Below, in pieces: positions 30,022-36,563 of a stretch of DNA of 36,563 nucleotides. The stretch comes from a virus. The position numbers were made by a program, and so were the translations under genes. How positions within the stretch are numbered: the first letter of the stretch is position 1; each line of letters begins with the position of its first letter. The notes under the pieces are model-generated. The model did not search any database. It saw only the letters and a program-made list of their open reading frames with translations, and was not told the origin of the DNA. The DNA lies in IMG/VR virus record IMGVR_UViG_3300025093_000058, positions 1-36,563 of that record. One strand, 5' to 3'.

Positions 30022-30321
30022 TTAGTTTTCTTCGTATGCATACTCTGCGTCTTCAACTTCTTCTTGATCGGTAGTTTCAAACTCTGATGTTTCCTCAGTA
30101 GCTTCTTCTTCCGTATCAAGAGTAAGATCGTCTACGTATTTCACCTCGTAGTTTTTCTTTAAACTCTTACCTTTTACCATTCCAAAAGTAATTAAACCAT
30201 CCATAACTTCAGATGATGTAATTCCAAATCTCTTGGCGATTTGAGCATTAGTCTGACCTAGACCTTTGTAAGTTGCCAATGCTCTTTTTGTAACTTCAAT
30301 CGTTTTAATTTTTGAACTCAT
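30022..30321 (-). CDS. Small helix-turn-helix protein, probable split-off N-terminal domain of rIIB
   Basis: A 99-residue protein from ATG 30321. Residues about 22-48 (GQTNAQIAKRFGITSSEVM...) form a classical helix-turn-helix, followed by a short basic stretch and a very acidic tail (about 68-99, mostly Glu/Asp/Thr). The gene ends 6 bp before the rIIB-like start and begins 35 bp after the rIIA-like stop. T4 rIIB has a similar HTH at its own N-terminus, so this looks like the same domain as a separate polypeptide. The acidic tail could mimic DNA or contact a partner. It could also be an ordinary small regulator of the block. Confidence 0.75.
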   Translation of the reverse strand: MSSKIKTIEVTKRALATYKGLGQTNAQIAKRFGITSSEVMDGLITFGMVKGKSLKKNYEVKYVDDLTLDTEEEATEETSEFETTDQEEVEDAEYAYEEN

Positions 30322-30356
30322 GATTTATATTTATTTGTTATTAATTTACGGTTTAT

Positions 30357-33014
30357 TTAACTGATTTCCAAACGTTTAGACAATAAAATGTCTTTTACAA
30401 GAACTTCTTGTTCATTAGAAATATCTTTAGAATTTGATAAAAATTCAACATTATTCAATAATGGACCTACCTCTTCAGCATATTCCAACAGCTCCTGTAG
30501 AATATCATATATTTCGATATCTACAGCTATTGCATTCTTTGCATCATCTATAGAGAATAACTGCATTGATCTCTCTGCTATAGCTTCAGGATCATTTGGA
30601 TTATCCTTTACGAATAATTGAAAGTTGAAAACCTTGTCAAAGTATTCCATTATTTCATCTTTCATTTCTGTAGTAGAATATGAATACCATCCAAATGCAT
30701 GCTGATGTTGGTCATAGAACTTTATTAACTTCTCATACTTTTCTGAAAGATCAGAATTGAATACTTCAAAATTTCTAAACATCTTAAGATTGTTCAACTT
30801 ATCGGATATCAATCTGGCAGTATGCCAGTTTACTAATTTATTATCCATCGTAATTGTATCGTTTATCATTATCTTAAAGAATCTATCAATATGTAGAAAC
30901 TCATTCAAATACTTCTTATTGATATTACTTATCTTAAGAAACTTGTATGGGTTTTCAGAATCTGTATTAGGTTTAAATGTATCCCAGTTTTCAAATTCAT
31001 ATTGACTCTTACCTCTAACTACAAAATGAGCAGCAAAGCATAACTTCTTATCATCTGCATTATGACCATAATAAATTATGTCTTCACTCTGTTGTAGCTC
31101 TGGAATTTTGATATCTGTCATTTTCCAATGATGAAATCTAGAATCGTAATCATCCTTACTCCATTGAGTATTCTTCCAATAACGTACAATATACTTTACG
31201 GGCATCTTATTCTCAAGCTTACGTAATTCTGCAGGAGTTAACTCCTCATGTTCTGCAAGCTTACCCTCTTCCTCATCACGATCGTCTATCTTTTTCTGCC
31301 AGTCTTCGGGAACTTCAAGACTATCGTAATCTTTATAGAGCTTTGATTTAACAAGATATTCATATACAAGATCTCTACGTTTAATGTAATGCTTTTTCAT
31401 TTTAGCAATATCACTATCGTTTGCATCATCACTAAGATCTTTTACATTGAACTCCTTGGGTATTTCTCCCATCTCAATCATAGTAAATTGACCCATAGTT
31501 TGAATAATATATTCATCCTTGTATTTACTTGTCGAACCTTTCTTATAGAATAACCTTTCAGTATTAAGATCCCACCAAACCTCAACATCATCTCTTGTTA
31601 CAACTGTTTTCTTCTTACTTCTATCAAAGTGAGAATTTACTCGTCTTATGTTATAAGACCAAAACAATTCTTTAACGTTAGTATACTTTAATAAAGGTTC
31701 AGGTTGAAACGCTGGTTTTAGTTTAGACTTATCTATAAGCATAGACATTCTACCTATAACACTTGACCTGTCAACATTACTGATCACAGTTCTACATTTT
31801 TCCAACCACTCAATAAAGTCATCTTCTACAAGCTCTTTAGCTACAAGAATACTTGCCTCATTAACCACGTCCTGTAGTTTCTTCAACAAGAATTCTCTTG
31901 TATGATCATCCCATATCACTGACTCTCTTGACGGAGTAACCGATACACCATCAATAAGAACCGTTTCCTCACCAGTGATTTCATCACGAACTGTAGAACG
32001 TATAGGACATTTGATACCAATATTACCCTTGAGATTCTCCATCTCAAGCTGAGTAAAATCAATATAACCGTAACATACACCCGTAGTATCAAATGAATCA
32101 TCACCTTTTACAATGACTACATGTGGTTTACTAAATTGATGATTGTTGGAGATAATGATATTGTCAGAATTGTAAATAACATCCGCAAGAAAGTCAACAC
32201 TTTCACTTGCTTCTTCATTTTCATACCTATAGTCAAATGTAACATTATTGAAATACAATAGCTGAGATCTTACAGCATTCTTGATATTACTTCTATGATG
32301 TCTTTTACAAAAGACAGTTACTTTGGTATAATTCTTATCATCAGTATTCTCATAATACACTTCAGTACCATCAGAAAGTATGATGCATTCATTATTCTCT
32401 CCTGTGTTTAGATTGAATTTACCTATCGCAAAATCTGTCTTATATGCATAACAATTGAAGATAAATTTTCTTCCATTGTGTACAGTTTCTATTCTATAAT
32501 AGTCAGATCTCATTGATAGTGCAACCTTTGCACCTAAACCCCATGCACCAAGAACAGCTTTGTTATTTCTCTTGGTTGAATAACCTAAAGAGATAACACC
32601 TTCTATTCTTGAATCACCAATACCCACACCAAAATCTTTAATTGTGAGTGTATCACAAAATCCCACACCTTCATTCTCTGTGTATTGTATTTCAACATGG
32701 TTGTTTTCCATATCAAGATGATTCAGGTCATAGTATGAAGGATCCCAATTACTATCCTTATACTTTTCACCGTCTCTCTCGATAAAATATTTAGATGGAC
32801 TTGCTTTATCTCGCAAGATATCTATAGCAATGTTCTTCTCACGCTGAGAATCTACTGCATTGGAAGCCAGCTCTCGAACCGTACTTTCCTCTGGCTTTTG
32901 ATATTGCGTTGCCTGCAAAATATCAAATACCATACGCTTTGCACCAGAATCGATTTTCTTAGCAAAGCCTTTAGTCCCCTGTGCGGAACTAACTTCGATT
33001 TCCTGTATTGCCAT
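30357..33014 (-). CDS. GHKL-family ATPase, T4 rIIA-like
   Basis: An 885-residue protein with an N-terminal GHKL (gyrase/Hsp90/MutL) ATP-binding domain: N-box ELASNAVDS with Glu48 and Asn52, DFGVGIG at 127-133, and a glycine-rich lid GAWGLGAKVALS at 156-167. The remaining 700 residues are charged and helical with no other motif I recognise. T4 rIIA (725 residues) has the same N-terminal ATPase fold and sits next to rIIB, as here (an HTH gene and the rIIB-like gene follow directly). ATP binding is well supported. The cellular role of rIIA is poorly understood even in T4. The start at ATG 33014 is 16 bp after the RusA-like stop, and the gene is likely in the same operon. Confidence 0.85.
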   Translation of the reverse strand: MAIQEIEVSSAQGTKGFAKKIDSGAKRMVFDILQATQYQKPEESTVRELASNAVDSQREKNIAIDILRDKASPSKYFIERDGEKYKDSNWDPSYYDLNHLDMENNHVEIQYTENEGVGFCDTLTIKDFGVGIGDSRIEGVISLGYSTKRNNKAVLGAWGLGAKVALSMRSDYYRIETVHNGRKFIFNCYAYKTDFAIGKFNLNTGENNECIILSDGTEVYYENTDDKNYTKVTVFCKRHHRSNIKNAVRSQLLYFNNVTFDYRYENEEASESVDFLADVIYNSDNIIISNNHQFSKPHVVIVKGDDSFDTTGVCYGYIDFTQLEMENLKGNIGIKCPIRSTVRDEITGEETVLIDGVSVTPSRESVIWDDHTREFLLKKLQDVVNEASILVAKELVEDDFIEWLEKCRTVISNVDRSSVIGRMSMLIDKSKLKPAFQPEPLLKYTNVKELFWSYNIRRVNSHFDRSKKKTVVTRDDVEVWWDLNTERLFYKKGSTSKYKDEYIIQTMGQFTMIEMGEIPKEFNVKDLSDDANDSDIAKMKKHYIKRRDLVYEYLVKSKLYKDYDSLEVPEDWQKKIDDRDEEEGKLAEHEELTPAELRKLENKMPVKYIVRYWKNTQWSKDDYDSRFHHWKMTDIKIPELQQSEDIIYYGHNADDKKLCFAAHFVVRGKSQYEFENWDTFKPNTDSENPYKFLKISNINKKYLNEFLHIDRFFKIMINDTITMDNKLVNWHTARLISDKLNNLKMFRNFEVFNSDLSEKYEKLIKFYDQHQHAFGWYSYSTTEMKDEIMEYFDKVFNFQLFVKDNPNDPEAIAERSMQLFSIDDAKNAIAVDIEIYDILQELLEYAEEVGPLLNNVEFLSNSKDISNEQEVLVKDILLSKRLEIS

Positions 33015-33030
33015 TTTTGATTTTCTATTT

Positions 33031-33474
33031 TTAATTTACTTTAATCCATACTCCAGGATTTTCCTTATCGTAGGTATACCACTCACCTTTTACTTTGAAA
33101 GGCATTGGTATAAAATGGTCCATATCATCATCCTTAATAAAATCATGTGCCACAAGCAAATCAGCAATAATTTGCACCATATTATGGAAATCAAATTTAT
33201 GCTTGGTTGCTCTGACAAAATGAAAAGATATAATCATATCGCCCTTAGACTTATCAACAAGTGATTTAAACTCGTCTTTGAATTTTGCGAATTCATTATC
33301 TCGTCTGGCATAACCCATGACTTCTTTTTTAGATACTGAATAACGCTGAATCCCTAGACTGTGTAGATACTTCTTAACTGTCTTTGACGCAAATATCCCA
33401 TGCTTGGTTTTTATTTTGGAATTCTTAGATGATGGAACATTACCTGGAATGAAAATTGCATTCCGTACTTTCAT
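33031..33474 (-). CDS. RusA-like Holliday junction resolvase
   Basis: A 147-residue protein. GNVPSSKNSKI near the N-terminus and FDFHNMVQIIADLLVAHDFI with Asp95, Asn98 and Asp105, followed by KDDDMDHF with Asp115-117, match the RusA pattern (PPS-x-N ... D-x-D-N-xx-K ... D-x-L ... DD). Two positions differ from E. coli RusA: the second Asp reads His97 and the Lys reads Gln101. Similar substitutions occur in phage RusA-like proteins, but the activity is not assured. It would resolve branched DNA before packaging or after recombination. The start overlaps the primase stop as ATGA, indicating coupling. Confidence 0.7.
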   Translation of the reverse strand: MKVRNAIFIPGNVPSSKNSKIKTKHGIFASKTVKKYLHSLGIQRYSVSKKEVMGYARRDNEFAKFKDEFKSLVDKSKGDMIISFHFVRATKHKFDFHNMVQIIADLLVAHDFIKDDDMDHFIPMPFKVKGEWYTYDKENPGVWIKVN

Positions 33475-34463
33475 ATTATTGAATCAATTATTTCTTTCAA
33501 TTCTATAATCCCATTGTTTTTAACAAAATCACTTGCATCTTTAGACCCATACTCTGGCGTAAACATTATAGGCTGAATGCCATATAACTTACGCATCTTC
33601 TGTGAAGATAACATTCCCATGCGATCGTAGTCGTAATTTGATATTACATACGTAAATCTTTCAGAGAGCTGTTCTATGATCTGTGTATTTGGTATTACGC
33701 TTTCTGCCTGTGGGGCAATAGCAGGAACACCTAAACTATCATAGACCATTACGTCTTTTAAGCTTTTTGTTATAATTACAAACTCACCGTTCTCTGGCAG
33801 TTGTGCCCATCCCTGGATAACACTTTGAGAACAATTGGTAAGCCATTTGTATTCTTCAGAATAAGGCTGATAGATCTTGTACATATAGTTCCCAAAATGG
33901 TAACAATATACAGGATGATCTTTTCTATATCTGAACCATCGATTATTTACATTTACTGCAGAGACGGGACTAACACCAAACTTATTAAGAATACTCACTG
34001 AAATACCATATGGCTTCCAGTAATCTCTGTCTGTTGTTGAATTCCACTTTCTTCTGCACACACGTATTTTACAAGGAACATGTAGCTTTGAAGCATCTAC
34101 TCCCGTAGTTACTCCCACATAGCCCTTGGTTAAATCCTTTTCAAAATTATCTGGATTCAAGCCAAGCTGGAAATCATTATCTATGATCTTCAAACATTGT
34201 CCAAATGAAACTGCATACAGTCTCATAACAAGGTCAAAACAACTACCTGATTCGCCTGTACCGTGGTCTTTGTACATTATTTTACGAATCGTATTAGGAC
34301 TGTAAAATATGTCAAATGATGGATTTTTATCTTTTCTGAATGGAGATGATATAGTACCTATTTTAAACTTACTACCTATATAATAGCTAAAGATATCGTA
34401 TTCCGATATCCGCTTCAATATTTCAACAGTAGTAAGATCTTTTACATCTTTGGTACTATACAT
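33471..34463 (-). CDS. DnaG-like primase (CHC2-like and TOPRIM domains)
   Basis: A 330-residue protein when started at ATG 34463. An in-frame GTG at 34493 is rejected because those ten codons are encoded by a terminator hairpin. Residues about 30-95 (SPFRKDKNPSF, YKDHGTGESG, then CFDLVMRLY) follow the layout of the primase N-terminal zinc-ribbon domain but lack a set of zinc-binding Cys. Residues about 228-315 are TOPRIM-like: ITKSLKDVM at 231-239, SNYDYDRMG at 275-283 and SKDASDFV near 307-314. The usual catalytic Glu of TOPRIM appears as Lys233, while Asp237 and the DYD pair (278, 280) remain. It would make RNA primers together with the DnaB-like helicase encoded at the right edge. Its stop overlaps the RusA-like start. 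Confidence 0.8.
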   Translation of the reverse strand: MYSTKDVKDLTTVEILKRISEYDIFSYYIGSKFKIGTISSPFRKDKNPSFDIFYSPNTIRKIMYKDHGTGESGSCFDLVMRLYAVSFGQCLKIIDNDFQLGLNPDNFEKDLTKGYVGVTTGVDASKLHVPCKIRVCRRKWNSTTDRDYWKPYGISVSILNKFGVSPVSAVNVNNRWFRYRKDHPVYCYHFGNYMYKIYQPYSEEYKWLTNCSQSVIQGWAQLPENGEFVIITKSLKDVMVYDSLGVPAIAPQAESVIPNTQIIEQLSERFTYVISNYDYDRMGMLSSQKMRKLYGIQPIMFTPEYGSKDASDFVKNNGIIELKEIIDSII

Positions 34464-34474
34464 ATTATTGAAAA

Positions 34475-34508
34475 TAAAAAAGGGGAGAAGCACTAATTCT
34501 CCCCTTTT
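34475..34508 (-). terminator. Terminator-like hairpin between SSB and primase genes
   Basis: On the minus strand: AAAAGGGGAGAA, loop TTAGTGC, TTCTCCCCTTTT, then further T. The 12-bp stem is perfect and runs into six consecutive T followed by ATTTTC. It lies 19 bp after the SSB stop and 11 bp before the primase ATG. It shares the GGGGAG/CTCCCC core with the hairpin before the exonuclease gene. It probably makes SSB transcripts more abundant than those of the primase and later genes. Confidence 0.85.
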
Positions 34509-34527
34509 CGCTGATTAACTGTAAAAA

Positions 34528-35094
34528 TTAGAAAGGGGCATCATCTTCTGCTGCTTCTTCAACCTCGCTAGAGATCTCAACATCAGCAGTAGGAAGAGGC
34601 TTCCAATCATACTTGTTAGTTTTATCTAAGACCAGCTTAGTTTCTTCATCACTTACAGGATCGTATTCTGCACCTTTCTTAGTAGCTTCTGCAAATGTTG
34701 GTAATCCAATACCTGCTTTCCACCAGCTACCTTTGTTGCCGTCTACTTCCTCACCTGTAAATTTAACTCTACAGGATTTACCTCCAAGCAATGTGTCCAA
34801 TGCTGAACCATAGTCTTCAAGATTATCTGCCTCAATTGCATCGATCTTTTCTTCTGTAACCATCTTTGTTGCAAGATGTTTGATCTTTTGTATAGATCGT
34901 GCAATAGCTCGTTCACTCATATAAAATCGGATCTGTGCAGTTTTCTCATCAACATCTTCAAATGTTATCTGAACATAAGAAGCACCTGTTTCTGAGTCTA
35001 CGCCCTCAATGCCTGCAATTCTAACTTTGTGAACTCCTGGTTCGATGTATTTACTTACGAACGTTCTTTCTGCTGTACCAGCTGTTGTGTACAT
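34528..35094 (-). CDS. Single-stranded DNA-binding protein
   Basis: A 188-residue protein. The N-terminal half has the alternating strand pattern expected of an OB fold (GVHKVRIAGIEGVDSETG, SYVQITFEDVD, AQIRFYMSE), and the C-terminus is an acidic tail ending EDDAPF, very like the DDDIPF tip that bacterial and phage SSBs use to recruit partners. It lies directly after the Sak4-like ATPase gene and before the primase, the usual company of a phage SSB. A terminator hairpin right after it would allow higher expression than downstream genes. The OB fold is inferred from pattern; the tail is visible. Confidence 0.78.
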   Translation of the reverse strand: MYTTAGTAERTFVSKYIEPGVHKVRIAGIEGVDSETGASYVQITFEDVDEKTAQIRFYMSERAIARSIQKIKHLATKMVTEEKIDAIEADNLEDYGSALDTLLGGKSCRVKFTGEEVDGNKGSWWKAGIGLPTFAEATKKGAEYDPVSDEETKLVLDKTNKYDWKPLPTADVEISSEVEEAAEDDAPF

Positions 35095-35109
35095 AAATTC
35101 AAATTTAAA

Positions 35110-35120
35110 AATTAATAATT
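35110..35120. repeat. AATTAATAATT motif, copy 3
   Basis: It lies in the 27-bp gap just upstream of the SSB start on the minus strand, where a promoter or translation signal for SSB would be expected. No Shine-Dalgarno is visible there. Confidence 0.35.
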
Positions 35121-35121
35121 A

Positions 35122-35913
35122 CTATTTACTCGTTGATGTATAAATTTTCTTCCACGAAAACTCAATGTTCTGTCCTCTCAAATGATCACATCTAGAGCCA
35201 CAGTTCACCTCATCTGCAGATTGAAAATTAATATACAGTTTCTCATCAGTACGATAAAGATAACCTATAGCATCTGCTTGTGCACATACAATACGTTTCA
35301 ATTTACCCGTAAGATCTAAATCTTTTGCATTAACTTCTTTACCTTTCTTCTCGATCATCTTATCCAATAAGTGACCTACAAGAATAATATGTGGAGCAAG
35401 TGTGTAGATTTTATCAAGCCAATCTTTCATAGCTGACCTTAACCACATATAACCTGCACCGTTTGGTAAAGTCAAAACAGAGTTCCATTTACTTCTAGGT
35501 AAAATATTACCCTTGTTATCTCTGTTAAAATTCTTACCCTGGACTGAGCTCATATACATACTTGTACCTTCCCACTCACACCATTCTTCCAACTTGGTAA
35601 CCGTGTCAATAGCCACATACTTATATGGTTTACCCTTTTCGTGAATAGCTTTACCTATTTCATCCAGATAGTATTGATTCTTCTCTTGCCTTTCAGCCAA
35701 AGCTTTATCAGATTCTACAGGTTTTTTCAAACCTATTACCTGAACTCGCATTGAATCAAGATACTTAGTACCGTCTTCAAGGTCTATTATCAAACAATCA
35801 TCCAACTGACTTAACACAGTTGTCTTACCTACTTTAGGGGGACCATAAAAAAGCATAATGTGTGGATCAACATACGTTGCCGTCATCTTTTTTGTTGGTA
35901 GTTTAATCTCCAT
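35122..35913 (-). CDS. Sak4-like RecA-family ATPase
   Basis: A 263-residue protein with Walker A GPPKVGKT at 24-31, an acidic strand LIIDLEDGT at 41-49, and Walker B KYVAIDT at 98-104. This is the compact single-domain layout of phage Sak4/AAA_24 recombinases, which act with an SSB in single-strand annealing or exchange. The SSB gene follows 27 bp later. The gene ends with TAG immediately followed by TAA. The upstream small gene ends with TAG, two codons before this ATG and in the same frame. Confidence 0.85.
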   Translation of the reverse strand: MEIKLPTKKMTATYVDPHIMLFYGPPKVGKTTVLSQLDDCLIIDLEDGTKYLDSMRVQVIGLKKPVESDKALAERQEKNQYYLDEIGKAIHEKGKPYKYVAIDTVTKLEEWCEWEGTSMYMSSVQGKNFNRDNKGNILPRSKWNSVLTLPNGAGYMWLRSAMKDWLDKIYTLAPHIILVGHLLDKMIEKKGKEVNAKDLDLTGKLKRIVCAQADAIGYLYRTDEKLYINFQSADEVNCGSRCDHLRGQNIEFSWKKIYTSTSK

Positions 35914-35916
35914 ATT

Positions 35917-36258
35917 CTACTTTGTTTTTTCATTTATAATTTCAGCTGAAACCTCATCAGCCAATTCTTTTTTAACTTTTCTATTGCCGCATAGATATTT
36001 TTTATCAGGATCTTTTGCAGCGTTCTCCTGAATTAATCTTCTAGCTCTGGATATCACAGGAATAGAAGGAACCTCTCCTTTTACAACTGCTTTAAGATAA
36101 TCCTTCAGGGACAAGTCCAAATAATTCATAAGTGGATTGTTCTTGTCTAACTCTTGAACTAAATAAAAATAAAGAATGTTGTCGTCGTCTCTTGACCTAG
36201 GGTGATTTTCCAATATGTCAAGAACTATATCTTTAAATTTAGTGATTTTACGTGCCAT
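35917..36258 (-). CDS. Small charged phage protein of unknown function
   Basis: A 113-residue protein with ATG at 36258. A TTG two codons earlier is in frame but less likely. The pattern VLDILENHPRSRDDDNILYFYLVQEL ... IPVISRARRLIQ recalls a short protein common in gut phages, with an arginine-rich helix near the C-terminus that could bind nucleic acid; I know no function for it. It sits between the DnaB-like helicase and Sak4-like genes with gaps of 9 and 3 bp, so it is probably a replication accessory. It ends with TAG. Confidence 0.7.
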   Translation of the reverse strand: MARKITKFKDIVLDILENHPRSRDDDNILYFYLVQELDKNNPLMNYLDLSLKDYLKAVVKGEVPSIPVISRARRLIQENAAKDPDKKYLCGNRKVKKELADEVSAEIINEKTK

Positions 36259-36267
36259 ATGCAAATT

Positions 36268-36563
36268 TTAAAAGTCATCAGTTGACCACTTAACTTTCTT
36301 TTTTGGTTCAACTTCAAGGACTTGATTATGTTTTAAATTATTAACCATCTGAGCAATAATAGGATCACCGTCACGTACCTTTAGATAATGCCAGTAAATG
36401 AGATCTTTAGTTGGTAGCTTATCAGGTCCATACTCCCTAATGCCAAGCATTTCTGGACGATGACTAACCAATACCACATCTGAATACTGATACAATGCAT
36501 CTGCACCGAAAATATCTGTCTTCATTGGATAATGCATATCTGTATTCTGTATACGATCTACAG
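36268..36563 (-). CDS. DnaB-like replicative helicase, C-terminal fragment (truncated by window edge)
   Basis: The frame is open through the right edge, so the 5' part of the gene is outside the window. The visible 97 codons contain SDVVLVSHRPEM and YWHYLKVRDGDPIIAQMV, matching the end of the RecA core of DnaB-type helicases, where an aspartate-containing strand and the arginine-finger region (KxRxG) occur. An internal ATG at 36537 is not the true start. It would unwind DNA with the primase encoded 1.8 kb downstream in the same block. Confidence 0.72.
   Translation of the reverse strand, partial: VDRIQNTDMHYPMKTDIFGADALYQYSDVVLVSHRPEMLGIREYGPDKLPTKDLIYWHYLKVRDGDPIIAQMVNNLKHNQVLEVEPKKKVKWSTDDF

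Noticed and set aside
34464-34493. GTG at 34493 as the primase start
   Set aside because: The ten extra codons are encoded by the 3' arm and T run of a strong terminator hairpin. The ATG at 34463 fits better.
1-36563. CRISPR arrays, tRNA genes, insertion sequences
   Set aside because: I saw no regularly spaced repeats, no cloverleaf-like sequence with conserved TTCGA arm, and no transposase-like frame in the few short gaps.

Overview
This 36.6 kb window is A+T-rich phage DNA, most likely from a crAss-like phage (order Crassvirales) of a Bacteroidales host. The evidence is: an 11 kb gene with a DFDID catalytic motif of the kind carried by crAss-like virion RNA polymerases; several other giant multidomain genes beside it on the same strand; an opposing block of compact replication and recombination genes (DnaB-like helicase, Sak4-like ATPase, SSB, DnaG-like primase, RusA-like resolvase, uracil-DNA glycosylase); and little sign of strong Shine-Dalgarno sequences. 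I saw no rRNA, tRNA, CRISPR array or insertion sequence.

Left block, about 1-25.3 kb, plus strand. Four near-contiguous giant genes: a 5'-truncated coiled-coil protein (3-2876), a 2595-aa protein (2889-10676), a 3677-aa protein (10676-21709) and a 1200-aa protein (21721-25323). The gaps are 12 bp, a 1-bp TAATG overlap and 11 bp, so they should be one transcription unit. By analogy with crAss-like phages they probably encode proteins packed in the virion and ejected with the DNA. The 3677-aa protein combines polyvalent-protein-like segments, a zincin (HEAFH), the RNA polymerase core (DFDID at residues 2505-2509) and a SLOG-like Rossmann domain. The 2595-aa protein carries hydrophobic/glycine-rich segments near its N-terminus and an apparent PD-(D/E)XK nuclease domain. 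The 1200-aa protein starts with a polyvalent-like module and ends with a membrane segment. The block closes with an intrinsic terminator at 25430-25457.

Right block, about 25.5-36.6 kb, minus strand, read from the right edge leftward: DnaB-like helicase (truncated by the window), a small basic protein, Sak4-like ATPase, SSB with a DDAPF tail, a hairpin terminator, DnaG-like primase, RusA-like resolvase, a GHKL ATPase resembling T4 rIIA, a separate small HTH protein, a T4 rIIB-like protein, a second hairpin terminator, a RecE/Cas4-like PD-(D/E)XK nuclease, an unknown protein, uracil-DNA glycosylase, and two small proteins at the junction with the left block. This looks like the early DNA replication, recombination and repair module. 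It would be transcribed toward the virion-protein block, so the two blocks converge near 25.4 kb.

The most notable points are the stacking of a protease, a polymerase and a SLOG sensor in one putatively ejected polypeptide; the nuclease domain in its neighbour; an rIIA-rIIB pair in which the HTH domain of rIIB is a separate gene; and several small regulatory structures on the minus strand (two matching terminator hairpins just ahead of start codons, and a 14-bp inverted repeat masking a start codon).
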